Origin: Thermoflexales bacterium
GTDB taxonomy: Bacteria; Chloroflexota; Anaerolineae; Fen-1058
DNA length: 15,181 bases
Reading direction: 5' to 3'
NCBI GenBank assembly: GCA_016931085.1
Contig: JAFGFO010000299.1
Span: 1-15,181, forward strand
In this document: positions 8,001 to 13,647 of the stretch, piece after piece
Position numbering within the stretch: position 1 is the stretch's first letter
Layout of the letters: the number at the start of each line of letters is the position of its first letter
Notes under the pieces: model-generated
Databases searched by the model: none
Told to the model about the DNA's origin: nothing
The model's input: the letters and a program-made list of their open reading frames with translations, nothing else
Translations under genes and position numbers: made by a program

Positions 8001-8389
8001 CCGAGCACCTGCCTGGCCCACACGAACGCCGCCAGGCCAGAAGCGAGCAGGCTCAAGCCCAAGGCCAGGTTCCAACTGTGCAGCAGGCTCAAGCCCAGGC
8101 GGTGCAAAATGACCACCGGGTACAGGGACAGCAAGGGGTGAAAGTTGAACAAGGGGTAGCCATAGCCAAACACCATGCCGGGCACCCAGCGTGGCCACAG
8201 CACGCCGCGCGCCACCATCTCGTCCAACTGGAACGCGCGCAGCAAATACAGCGCCCCGTCGTGGCTGCACGTCATCCGCCCGGCCTGGGCCAGCGGCCCC
8301 ATCAGCAGCAGCCAAAACGCGCTAATAGCCCCAACAGCTCCCCACCCGCCGGCGCGTGTGAAAATCGAAGGTCGCACCATACGGCCCAT
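5099..8389 (-). CDS. PTPS-related/YfhO-like GT-C membrane protein with three C-terminal beta-sandwich repeats
   Basis: The product has 1096 residues. A hydrophobic N-terminal segment (about 15-34) is followed by T-C-S-H-D-G-A-L-Y-L-L (40-50) and G-Y-G-Y-P-L-F-N-F-H-P (75-85). These are typical of the large bacterial 6-pyruvoyl-tetrahydropterin-synthase-related membrane family, which has a GT-C architecture and no pterin activity. About ten membrane segments extend to about 420. A YfhO-like extracytoplasmic part contains F-Y-F-P-G-W-Q-A-R-V-D-G (517-528), followed by helices near 565-582 and 634-654. Three beta-sandwich units lie at about 682-815, 828-950 and 960-1094, related to those of the next gene. 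A likely function is surface glycan or glycolipid assembly. Odd points: a GC-rich palindromic insertion encodes residues about 594-609, and there are C8 runs at 6567-6574 and 7822-7829. No Shine-Dalgarno is visible; an alternative start is ATG 8380, and I kept the outer ATG. Confidence 0.75.
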   Translation of the reverse strand: MGRMVRPSIFTRAGGWGAVGAISAFWLLLMGPLAQAGRMTCSHDGALYLLRAFQLDEMVARGVLWPRWVPGMVFGYGYPLFNFHPLLSLYPVVILHRLGLSLLHSWNLALGLSLLASGLAAFVWARQVLGPRGAFVAAIAYMAAPYQLYDVYWRGNLAESLSLPLLPLALWAVLSVARRAEWRTLGLGGVIYAALLLTHPATSLIATPFLAAYGLLLWGESGWSRRTLLRLGGTGVVGVGLAAFFLLPAYMEQSHVQMWRAVASGADYRHFFVSTGELFDPGQASDPLLINPSPPRSLGLAAGLLAGLGLAASWRRRAALGPTHSRHALWAGLSLAMAMVMLLDISEPLWENVPLLSFVQFPWRFLSMGSLLAAWLAGAGAAALTIPPLDSRQSGPRMSWLGHALVVGVCALALVIGASPWAYPHACAALDEHTQASYVAYERSVGLVGTTAFGEYLPAAVQAFPTTSPLVEAVSNGQPVNRWLAPGARSLQAHDDGLHASLELESDAPLTVTYHAFYFPGWQARVDGRLAAIHVVSPTGTMYLDVAAGRHTLEMTFGSTPLRTAAQLLSLLVAVGVAVLWICETRLGRKWLGRPSSPPRVGGVRGGGYDASSIKLAHSPPAQAHLGLQPSPWPVWLGLGLLGVILLALKLGVVDRYDTPLRWRRWQDSQFKAAQHTLQASVEGRAHLLGFDVHPQPVQAGQVLFANLYWSLSDELKFRATLRLLDRDGLVWSDKAEQDAALVRYTQPPPSHEWPIGAYAKAYHAIRSLPGTPPGDYLLVAVPFKPGSLEPLHVTEGQSAPGAYPGLVLGQVRISRPPSPPAPETMGLGTRLLAPLGDELALVGYSQDRSQASPGEGMLVTLGWQAQRKPSTDYILRLSLMGPDGEQIGRWERALGGDYPSSKWIAGEVLLSQLLLAVPGRAGSGEHTWSLELLDQALAPLGQVALGKLAVTAPERVFTSPALPQPVHIQLGEWVELAGGEWPAQAVAGQAASITLVWQALGETERGYKAFVHMLAANGQVAAQSDAVPAAWTRPTPGWRVGEFVSDVHMLTLKRALPPGKYRLVAGLYDADDGQRLATADGENGIALGVLEVVAP
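6561..6604. repeat. GC-palindromic repeat inserted in frame in the 1096-residue protein gene
   Basis: On the minus strand this segment reads as C-rich and G-rich runs: CTCCCCCC at 6580-6587 faces GGGGGGGAG at 6592-6600, next to a second C8 run at 6567-6574. It encodes a low-complexity S-P-P-R-V-G-G-V-R-G-G-G stretch in the cytoplasmic loop between two membrane helices. The composition and lack of family-like residues suggest a small repeat element that landed in frame and is tolerated. Confidence 0.5.
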
Positions 8390-8393
8390 TATA
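8388..8393 (-). promoter_or_regulatory. Possible -10 box (TATAAT) overlapping the annotated start of the 1096-residue protein gene
   Basis: A perfect TATAAT occupies 8393-8388 on the minus strand, and its last bases are part of the outer ATG (8389). Transcription would then begin near 8381, one base before the in-frame ATG at 8380, giving an essentially leaderless message. No convincing -35 box is present, and no Shine-Dalgarno precedes either ATG. Confidence 0.35.
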
Positions 8394-8408
8394 CATCATT
8401 TTGGGGTG

Positions 8409-8436
8409 TTGACACGCTGGACGATCATGCTAGAAT
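8409..8436 (+). promoter_or_regulatory. Sigma-70-type promoter of the TIM-barrel gene
   Basis: TTGACA at 8409-8414 (a perfect -35) is followed after 16 nt by TAGAAT at 8431-8436, with a TGC extended -10 immediately before it (8428-8430). Transcription is expected to start near 8443, leaving a leader of about 22 nt. A GGAG Shine-Dalgarno at 8456-8459 sits 5 nt before ATG 8465. Confidence 0.75.
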
Positions 8437-8464
8437 AAGACCGATTACGTTTTACGGAGTTTTG

Positions 8465-9307
8465 ATGCACATCGCGATATCAGCATGGAGTTTTCACCAG
8501 TCGCTTCACGCGGGCAAGCTCAGGCAAGTGGAGGTGCCCGAGCGCTCGGCCGAGCTGGGCTTCAAGCACGTCGAGCTGCTGGAGATGTTTCTGCAGCCCA
8601 CGCCGCCGGGCCGGCTGGCGCGGCTGTTTTTTCGCCTGCCGGCGGTGGACGGGCAGACTTCTCAGCCCGACTACAGCCGCAGGACGCTGCGCGAGCTGCG
8701 CTCGGCACGGCTGCGCCGGGGCGTCAGGCTGGCCTGTTGGGCGATCGACACCGACCTGACTTTGATCAGCGCGGAAGCCCGCCGGGCGCAACTGGGCCAC
8801 ATCGCTACCGCGCTCGAGGCCGCGCGTTACCTGGGAGCGCCGCTGGTGCGGCTCACCATCGGTGGAGAGGCCGGCGACGTGACAGGCGTGGGGCGAGCGA
8901 TCGACATGCTGCGCAATGTCGCCGTGGTGGCCGCCTCGTCCGGCCTCAAATTGGCCGTCGAGAATCATTTTGGCTTGAGCGCAGATGCCCAGGTGCTGGC
9001 CGAGCTCATCACGGCCATCAAGCAGCCCCACGTGGGGGCTTGCCTGGATTTCGGCAACTTTGGCGCCGGGCAAGCCGAGGCAGGCCTCCAGCTCCTCGCC
9101 CCTTTGGCCATTCACGCCCACGCCAAGTCACGCGAGTTTGCCCCCGACGGCGAAGAAGCGCACATCGATTACCGCTCCGCGTTGCAGGCGCTTCAGGCGG
9201 CCAGCTACAACGGCGCCATCAGCATCGAATACGAGGGTGAGGGGCCGGCGGCGGAGGGCATCCGCCAAACGTGGGCGTTGATCGAGCGTCATTGGCGTGA
9301 CACCTGA
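8465..9307 (+). CDS. Xylose-isomerase-like TIM-barrel protein (sugar phosphate isomerase/epimerase family)
   Basis: The 280-residue product has the normal size and pattern of the AP-endonuclease-2/xylose-isomerase-like TIM-barrel superfamily. The N-terminus is M-H-I-A-I-S-A-W-S-F, and strand ends supply likely metal ligands: E166 in L-A-V-E-N-H, D195 in A-C-L-D-F-G-N-F-G, H219 in I-H-A-H-A-K and E255 in S-I-E-Y-E-G. Such proteins isomerise or epimerise sugars, inosose or hydroxypyruvate; the substrate cannot be told here. The frame stays open far upstream, but that part is antisense to the 1096-residue protein gene. ATG 8465 is chosen because of GGAG at 8456-8459 and the promoter directly ahead. 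It stands alone, divergent from the glycosyltransferase genes and convergent with the kinase cluster, whose last stop lies only 19 nt beyond its own. Confidence 0.85.
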   Translation: MHIAISAWSFHQSLHAGKLRQVEVPERSAELGFKHVELLEMFLQPTPPGRLARLFFRLPAVDGQTSQPDYSRRTLRELRSARLRRGVRLACWAIDTDLTLISAEARRAQLGHIATALEAARYLGAPLVRLTIGGEAGDVTGVGRAIDMLRNVAVVAASSGLKLAVENHFGLSADAQVLAELITAIKQPHVGACLDFGNFGAGQAEAGLQLLAPLAIHAHAKSREFAPDGEEAHIDYRSALQALQAASYNGAISIEYEGEGPAAEGIRQTWALIERHWRDT

Positions 9308-9326
9308 AACTTGAAACCTTAACCCC

Positions 9327-11861
9327 TTACTTGGCTATCGCCAGGCTGAAGGTGAAGGTGGCCCCGCCCTTTTCCTTGGGGCCGGAGGGCTTGCTCTCGA
9401 GCCAGATGCGCTGGCTGTGGGCCTCGATGGCCAGCTTGCAAAACGCCAGGCCCAGGCCACTGCCACTCCCCGCTTGCCGGCCGGCGACGAATTTTTGGAA
9501 CAGGCGACCCTGAATTTCGGCCGGAACGCCCGGTCCGGTGTCGCTGACAGACACCAGCAGCCGCGAGGCGCCTCGCTTCTTTTCGTGCCTGGCCGTCACC
9601 CGGACACGCCCGCCGCCGGGTGTGAATTTGAGCGCGTTGCCCACCAGGTTTTGCAGCACGCGGCTGATCAAGCTGGCATCGGCCCAGGCTTGGGGCAGCC
9701 GGTCCGGCACGTCACATTCCAGGTGAACATCTGTATCGCCGGCCAGGGCTGCCTGCATGCGGCAATCATCGCTGATCAGCTCGGCCAGGGAGAACGCGGC
9801 GTATTCCACCGGCATCTGCCCGCTTTCCAGGCGGCTGACGTCCAGGATAGAATTGACCAATTCCTTCATGCGCAGAGCGTTACGCTGTGCCATCTCGACG
9901 ATCTCGCCTTGTTGATCGCTCAGCTCGCCAAAGGCGTTGTTGCTCAAAAGGGTGAACGAGGTCACGATGCTCGTCAGCGGGTTGCGCAGGTCGTGGACCA
10001 TCGTGCGGGTCATGTCCTCGCGCAGCCGCTCTACGGCTCGTTCGTCGCTCACGTCGCGCAGGATGAGCAGCCGGCCCAACGGCGTATCGCCGATCATCAC
10101 CGGCAGGTTGACCCAGTGGATCGTGTGCGGCGGCACGTCGTACTCGCCCTCGCCGGGCGGCTCGTCCCCCTTCTGAATGCGGCGCATCTCGGCCAGGGTG
10201 ACCCTGACCACTGCTGGTGCGGTACGCCGCAGCAGGCTGAGGGCCTGGTTCAGCCGGTTTTCTAGCCAGTCTTGGGAAGAGCCTGGCAGCCGCAGCAACT
10301 GCAGCGCCGTTTCGTTGATCACCCGCAGGCGGCGATCCAGGCTAACAAAGATGATGCCATCCCGGCTGGACGTGATAATCGCCTGCAAGCGGCTGCGCTC
10401 GTTTTGCGTGGCTTGGAACAGCGAGGCGTTGTCCAGCGCCAGGGCCACCGCCTCGGCCAGTGACTCGGCCAACAGCACGTCGTCGGGGTCAAAAGCGTCG
10501 AGTTGGGCGCTGTCCATGTTGAGCACGCCCAGCACGTGCCCGCCGCGCTTGATGGGGACGACCAGCTTGCTGCGAACGTCGGGGTTCGAGTCGACGTCCT
10601 CGCCAGATACCCACTGCGTCGTCGCCGTCGTAAAGGCTCGTCCGATAAAGCTCTTGTCGGTGGGCAGTTGCAGCCCCAGCGCCGGCGACAACTTGCCGAT
10701 CGAGGTGTGAACCACCAGGCGCTGCCTGTTTTCGTCGGGCACGATGAGGGCCACGTTGGACCAGCCGACAAACTTGGTGATGGCATCGACCGAGGTGCGC
10801 ACGACGGCATCTGGGTCCAATTGCCCGCTCAAGCTGCGCAGCGCTTCGTACAGCGTGATCTGCCGGTCGGCCATGTGGCGCAGCTCGTCAAAGGCCTGGG
10901 CATTGCGCACCGCCAATGCCATCTGATCCGTGGCCGCCTGCATAAGCTCGAGGTGCTCCGCGCCAAAGTGGGCCGCTTGGGGATGAACGAGGGTCAGGAT
11001 GCCCATCACGATAGGACCACTCAAGATCGGGATAGCCAACACAGAGCGGGCCAAGTCCGCTTCAGGCAAATCCACCCAGCGTTCGTCCTGGAGCGTGTCG
11101 GTGACCAGGGCGGGCTTACGGTGTTGGAGAACCCAGCCGGCCAGCCCCTTGTCCATCACGCGGCCGATGATCGCCTGGCGCTGATCGGCTCTCACATCGC
11201 TGCGTGCCAGGATGCTATGAGTCACGGTCCCATTGCCATCCAACAGGAACACACTGCCCTTGGCAGCATCGGTCAGCGCGACGGCCACGTCCAGCGTGTT
11301 TTGCAGTGTGCCCTCCAAGGTTGGCCGCTCGACGGTGGCGCGCGCCACAGCCACCAAGTTCTCGAACAAGCGCTTTTGAGTGCGCAGCTTTTCTTCCGCC
11401 TGCTCGCGCTCGGTTATTTTCTGCTCGAGCAGCGCGTTTTTCTCTTGCAGGCTCTTTTGCAGTCCTCTCAGGGCCAGGTGAGTCTCGACACGCGCCAAGA
11501 CCTCAGCGGCTTGAAAGGGCTTGGTGATGTAATCCGCCGCGCCCAACTCAAAGCCTTTGACCTTGTCGGCCGCTTCGTCCAGGGCGCTGATAAAAATCCG
11601 AGGGATAGGGCGGGTCTGCTCATCTGCCTTGAGCTTTTCGCATATCTCGTAGCCCGACATGTCAGGCATCACGACGTCAAGCAAGATCAGGTCAGGCTGG
11701 CTGGCTTGCGCGAATTCAAGTGCCAGGCGACCGTTATAGGCCGTGTGAACCCGGTAGCCTCGCTTTTCCAACATCCTGGTCAGGAGGCGCACATCGGCCG
11801 GGGTATCATCCACCACCAGGATAGTGGCTTTTGTCGATCGGCTCGTTTGCTCGCTACTCAC
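9327..11861 (-). CDS. REC-GAF-GAF-PAS histidine kinase (inverse hybrid)
   Basis: The 844-residue soluble protein has no membrane segment. Its domains in order are: a receiver at about 12-128 with acidic pocket D18-D19, phosphoacceptor D62, S92 and K114; a coiled coil at about 130-165; GAF at about 170-325; GAF at about 335-485; PAS at about 486-605; HisKA with H-box M-V-H-D-L-R-N-P-L (H623); and HATPase_c with N-box N738-x-x-x-N742, G1 D-T-G-P-G (774-778) and G2 G-S-G-S-G-L-G-L near 798-805. All key residues are present, so both receiver and kinase should be active. The GAF domains could bind a small ligand, but no chromophore-attaching Cys is evident. Start: GTG 11861 with AGGGAG at 11868-11873, 6 nt away. 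It is the last of four co-directional signalling genes, 37 nt after the previous stop. The kinase core closely matches that of the upstream 367-residue protein. Confidence 0.9.
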   Translation of the reverse strand: MSSEQTSRSTKATILVVDDTPADVRLLTRMLEKRGYRVHTAYNGRLALEFAQASQPDLILLDVVMPDMSGYEICEKLKADEQTRPIPRIFISALDEAADKVKGFELGAADYITKPFQAAEVLARVETHLALRGLQKSLQEKNALLEQKITEREQAEEKLRTQKRLFENLVAVARATVERPTLEGTLQNTLDVAVALTDAAKGSVFLLDGNGTVTHSILARSDVRADQRQAIIGRVMDKGLAGWVLQHRKPALVTDTLQDERWVDLPEADLARSVLAIPILSGPIVMGILTLVHPQAAHFGAEHLELMQAATDQMALAVRNAQAFDELRHMADRQITLYEALRSLSGQLDPDAVVRTSVDAITKFVGWSNVALIVPDENRQRLVVHTSIGKLSPALGLQLPTDKSFIGRAFTTATTQWVSGEDVDSNPDVRSKLVVPIKRGGHVLGVLNMDSAQLDAFDPDDVLLAESLAEAVALALDNASLFQATQNERSRLQAIITSSRDGIIFVSLDRRLRVINETALQLLRLPGSSQDWLENRLNQALSLLRRTAPAVVRVTLAEMRRIQKGDEPPGEGEYDVPPHTIHWVNLPVMIGDTPLGRLLILRDVSDERAVERLREDMTRTMVHDLRNPLTSIVTSFTLLSNNAFGELSDQQGEIVEMAQRNALRMKELVNSILDVSRLESGQMPVEYAAFSLAELISDDCRMQAALAGDTDVHLECDVPDRLPQAWADASLISRVLQNLVGNALKFTPGGGRVRVTARHEKKRGASRLLVSVSDTGPGVPAEIQGRLFQKFVAGRQAGSGSGLGLAFCKLAIEAHSQRIWLESKPSGPKEKGGATFTFSLAIAK

Positions 11862-11898
11862 TCTGTACTCCCTACATCAAGCAGGGGGGGCAAATTGA

Positions 11899-13002
11899 TT
11901 ATACCACATCTTGCGAGGCAATGGGCAGGCTAAAAGTGAAGGTCGCGCCGTTGCCTCCTTCAGGGGGCGACGGCTTGTCCTCGACCCAGATGCGCCCCCC
12001 GTGCGCCTCGAGCACCAGCTTGCAAAAAGCCAGCCCCAGGCCACTGCCGCGCCCCTTTTGCTTGCCGGCGACAAATTTCTTAAACAGGCGGTCGCGGATT
12101 TCCGGCGGGATGCCGCCGCCAGTATCGCTGACTGAAATCAGGATGGCCGGGTGGCCTTCTAGCTCTTCCAGCCTGGCCCGGACGCGGACAGCTCCCCCAT
12201 CCGGTGTGAACTTGATGGCATTCCCCACCAGGTTTTGCAGCACGCGCCGGATCAAGCCGGCGTCGGCCCAGGCTGGCGGCAGAGAGGATAGGACATCGCT
12301 TTCCAGCTCGATGGCCTTCCGTTCAGCCAGGGGCGCTTGCGTCTCCATGACCTCGGCTAACAAGGCGTCCAGCTCCACCGGCGCATAGTTAACCGGCAAC
12401 TGGCCGCTCTCCAACTGGCTGACGTCCAAGATGCTGTTGATTAGCTCCAACATCCTTTGGGCATTATGAGTAGCGATCTGAATGGCCTGGTTCTGACCGG
12501 GCGCCAGGCAAGCAGCGTCCATGTCCAGGACTTGCAGCGCGGTATAGATAGCGCCCAGCGGGTTGCGCAGGTCGTGCACCATCATGCGGATCATTTCTTC
12601 GCGCAGTTCCTCCACGGCGCGCTTGTCCGCCGCGCGCTGCAGGACGTGCTCCACGCTCAGCGGCAGCACCTTGGTATAGTTGCGCTCGGGATCCTTGACC
12701 AGGTAATCATGGGCGCCCGCCTTCATGGCTTTGACGGCCGTTTCCTCGTCGCCGGAGCCGGTCACGAAAATGACTGGCGTGGTCGGCGCCACCGACTCCA
12801 GCACGTCAAAGGCCGTCCCATCGCCAAGCAAATAGTCCATCAGGATGATGTCGAAACGCCCGGACTCCAACACTCGCCTGGCTTGGGCAATCGAGCCGGC
12901 GATGGTGTAATCGTAAGGAAGCTTTTCCCGCTCGATCATCCGCTCGAAGGCCATTTGATCGATCAGGTCATCTTCGACGAGCAAAATCTTGATCTTTTCC
13001 AC
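11899..13002 (-). CDS. REC-HisKA-HATPase_c signalling protein (short inverse hybrid kinase)
   Basis: This 367-residue cytoplasmic protein starts at GTG 13002. An alternative GTG two codons upstream (13008) overlaps the best Shine-Dalgarno, so I prefer the inner one. Numbering from the longer form, the receiver spans about 5-125, with D13-D14, phosphoacceptor D58, T83 and K105 (followed by D rather than the usual P). A short linker leads to HisKA with M-V-H-D-L-R-N-P-L (H145). HATPase_c has N259-x-x-x-N263, D-T-G-G-G (295-299) and G-R-G-S-G-L-G-L near 319-326. It has no sensor domain of its own, so it most likely receives phosphate or a signal through the receiver. The core is a near copy of the one in the next gene, down to L-F-x-K-F-V-A-G and the C-terminal T-F-T-F-S-L ending. 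Tandem palindromes lie just upstream. Confidence 0.9.
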   Translation of the reverse strand: MEKIKILLVEDDLIDQMAFERMIEREKLPYDYTIAGSIAQARRVLESGRFDIILMDYLLGDGTAFDVLESVAPTTPVIFVTGSGDEETAVKAMKAGAHDYLVKDPERNYTKVLPLSVEHVLQRAADKRAVEELREEMIRMMVHDLRNPLGAIYTALQVLDMDAACLAPGQNQAIQIATHNAQRMLELINSILDVSQLESGQLPVNYAPVELDALLAEVMETQAPLAERKAIELESDVLSSLPPAWADAGLIRRVLQNLVGNAIKFTPDGGAVRVRARLEELEGHPAILISVSDTGGGIPPEIRDRLFKKFVAGKQKGRGSGLGLAFCKLVLEAHGGRIWVEDKPSPPEGGNGATFTFSLPIASQDVV

Positions 13003-13007
13003 TAGCA

Positions 13008-13013
13008 CCTCTC
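13008..13013 (-). promoter_or_regulatory. Shine-Dalgarno deciding the start of the REC-HisKA gene
   Basis: GAGAGG at 13013-13008 lies 5 nt before GTG 13002. Its last base is the first base of the alternative GTG at 13008, which would leave that codon without a properly spaced ribosome binding site. Confidence 0.55.
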
Positions 13014-13019
13014 GCCGGA

Positions 13020-13052
13020 AGACTTCCGAAGTCTCGGAGACTTTGGAAGTCT
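13020..13052. repeat. Two tandem 15-bp palindromes upstream of the REC-HisKA gene
   Basis: AGACTT-CCG-AAGTCT at 13020-13034 and AGACTT-TGG-AAGTCT at 13038-13052 are each palindromic, are separated by CGG, and are spaced 18 bp centre to centre. Together they also form one 16-bp stem with a single mismatch and a 1-nt loop. The stem would lie in the transcript between the response regulator stop and the next Shine-Dalgarno, 6 nt from the latter. No U-run follows, so an ordinary terminator is unlikely. Confidence 0.65.
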
Positions 13053-13059
13053 GGCTCCA

Positions 13060-13473
13060 TCAATCGGGCCGCTCGCTCAAGCTCCAATAGCGCTTGAGCG
13101 TGTGCATCATCTCGACAAAGTCCGCATACTCCACCGGCTTGACCATATAGCCGGCCACGCTCAACTCAAAGCTGGCCAGGCGATCCTGGTCTTCTTTGGA
13201 GGTGGTCAACACGACGACCGGGATTCTGCGCAGCGCCTTGTCTTGCTTAACGACTCTAAGAAACTCGATGCCGTTCATCTTGGGCATATTCAAATCCAGG
13301 AGGATGAGGTAGGGTTTCTCGCGCTGCGTGTCGCGCAAAAGTGCCAGGGCCTCCTCGCCGTTGCCGGCGCGCTGCAGCGGGTTGGACAACTTGATTTCCC
13401 GCATGGCGCGTTTGACCGTCATGGCGTCTACCTCGTCGTCCTCGACCAGCAGAATGGGTTTTATGTCCCTCAC
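13060..13473 (-). CDS. Stand-alone response regulator, Rcp1-like
   Basis: This 137-residue protein is a single receiver domain with no output domain. The acidic pocket is E11-D12-D13, the phosphoacceptor D60 lies in L-I-L-L-D-L-N-M-P, the conserved Thr lies in V-V-L-T-T-S (T90-T91), and the conserved Lys is K112 in V-K-P. The D-L-N-M-P-K-M-N-G pattern, the insertion near 24-36 and the length match the Rcp1 group, single-domain regulators that usually pair with phytochrome-like or PAS-type kinases encoded next door. The upstream 489-residue kinase is therefore the likely phosphodonor, and the REC-kinases downstream the possible next steps; that is inference. Start: GTG 13473 with GGGAGG at 13478-13483, 4 nt away. 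It is separated from the kinase gene by 174 bp holding a MITE-like element. Confidence 0.92.
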   Translation of the reverse strand: MRDIKPILLVEDDEVDAMTVKRAMREIKLSNPLQRAGNGEEALALLRDTQREKPYLILLDLNMPKMNGIEFLRVVKQDKALRRIPVVVLTTSKEDQDRLASFELSVAGYMVKPVEYADFVEMMHTLKRYWSLSERPD

Positions 13474-13487
13474 TCGTCCTCCCGTTT

Positions 13488-13638
13488 AGAAACCGAGTTT
13501 TTGCGAAGCACCCCCAAGCGCGCCCAGCGGCCCGCCGGCGCTATGCGCCGGACACGCCCTGTCCGACTCCCCACAGGCGAGTCGGGGGCATCCCGGGGAC
13601 GGGCAAGCGCAGGGGGCAAGGCAAAAAACTCGGTTTCT
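13488..13638. mobile_element. MITE-like element with 18-bp terminal inverted repeats
   Basis: AGAAACCGAGTTTTTGC at 13488-13504 is the inverse of GCAAAAAACTCGGTTTCT at 13621-13638, the only difference being one T in the homopolymer. The 151-bp interior is GC-rich and full of hairpins: CCGGCGC-TAT-GCGCCGG (13535-13551), GGACA/TGTCC (13550-13564) and CCGACTC/GAGTCGG (13563-13585). It encodes no protein and no clear target-site duplication is visible. It ends 10 bp beyond the stop of the 489-residue kinase gene and begins 5 bp before the Shine-Dalgarno of the response regulator gene, so it may have been inserted between two formerly adjacent partner genes. Confidence 0.65.
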
Positions 13639-13647
13639 GGCTACTGA

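Noticed and set aside
7580..8464. Long in-frame extension upstream of the TIM-barrel gene
   Set aside because: It is antisense to the 1096-residue membrane protein gene, is rich in Q, R, H and P as GC-rich shadow frames are, and is bypassed by a clear promoter and Shine-Dalgarno before ATG 8465.
9308..9326. Terminator between the TIM-barrel gene and the kinase cluster
   Set aside because: The 19-bp gap contains no inverted repeat and no T-run on either strand.
10503..11933. 476-codon open frame on the + strand opposite the REC-GAF-GAF-PAS kinase
   Set aside because: The kinase frame has complete, recognisable domains, while the + frame has shadow-type composition and no family motif. GC-rich DNA keeps antisense frames open.
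13488..13638. CRISPR-like or attachment-site interpretation of the repeats
   Set aside because: There is one inverted pair and no evenly spaced direct repeats, no cas or integrase gene, and no tRNA nearby; MITE-like fits better.
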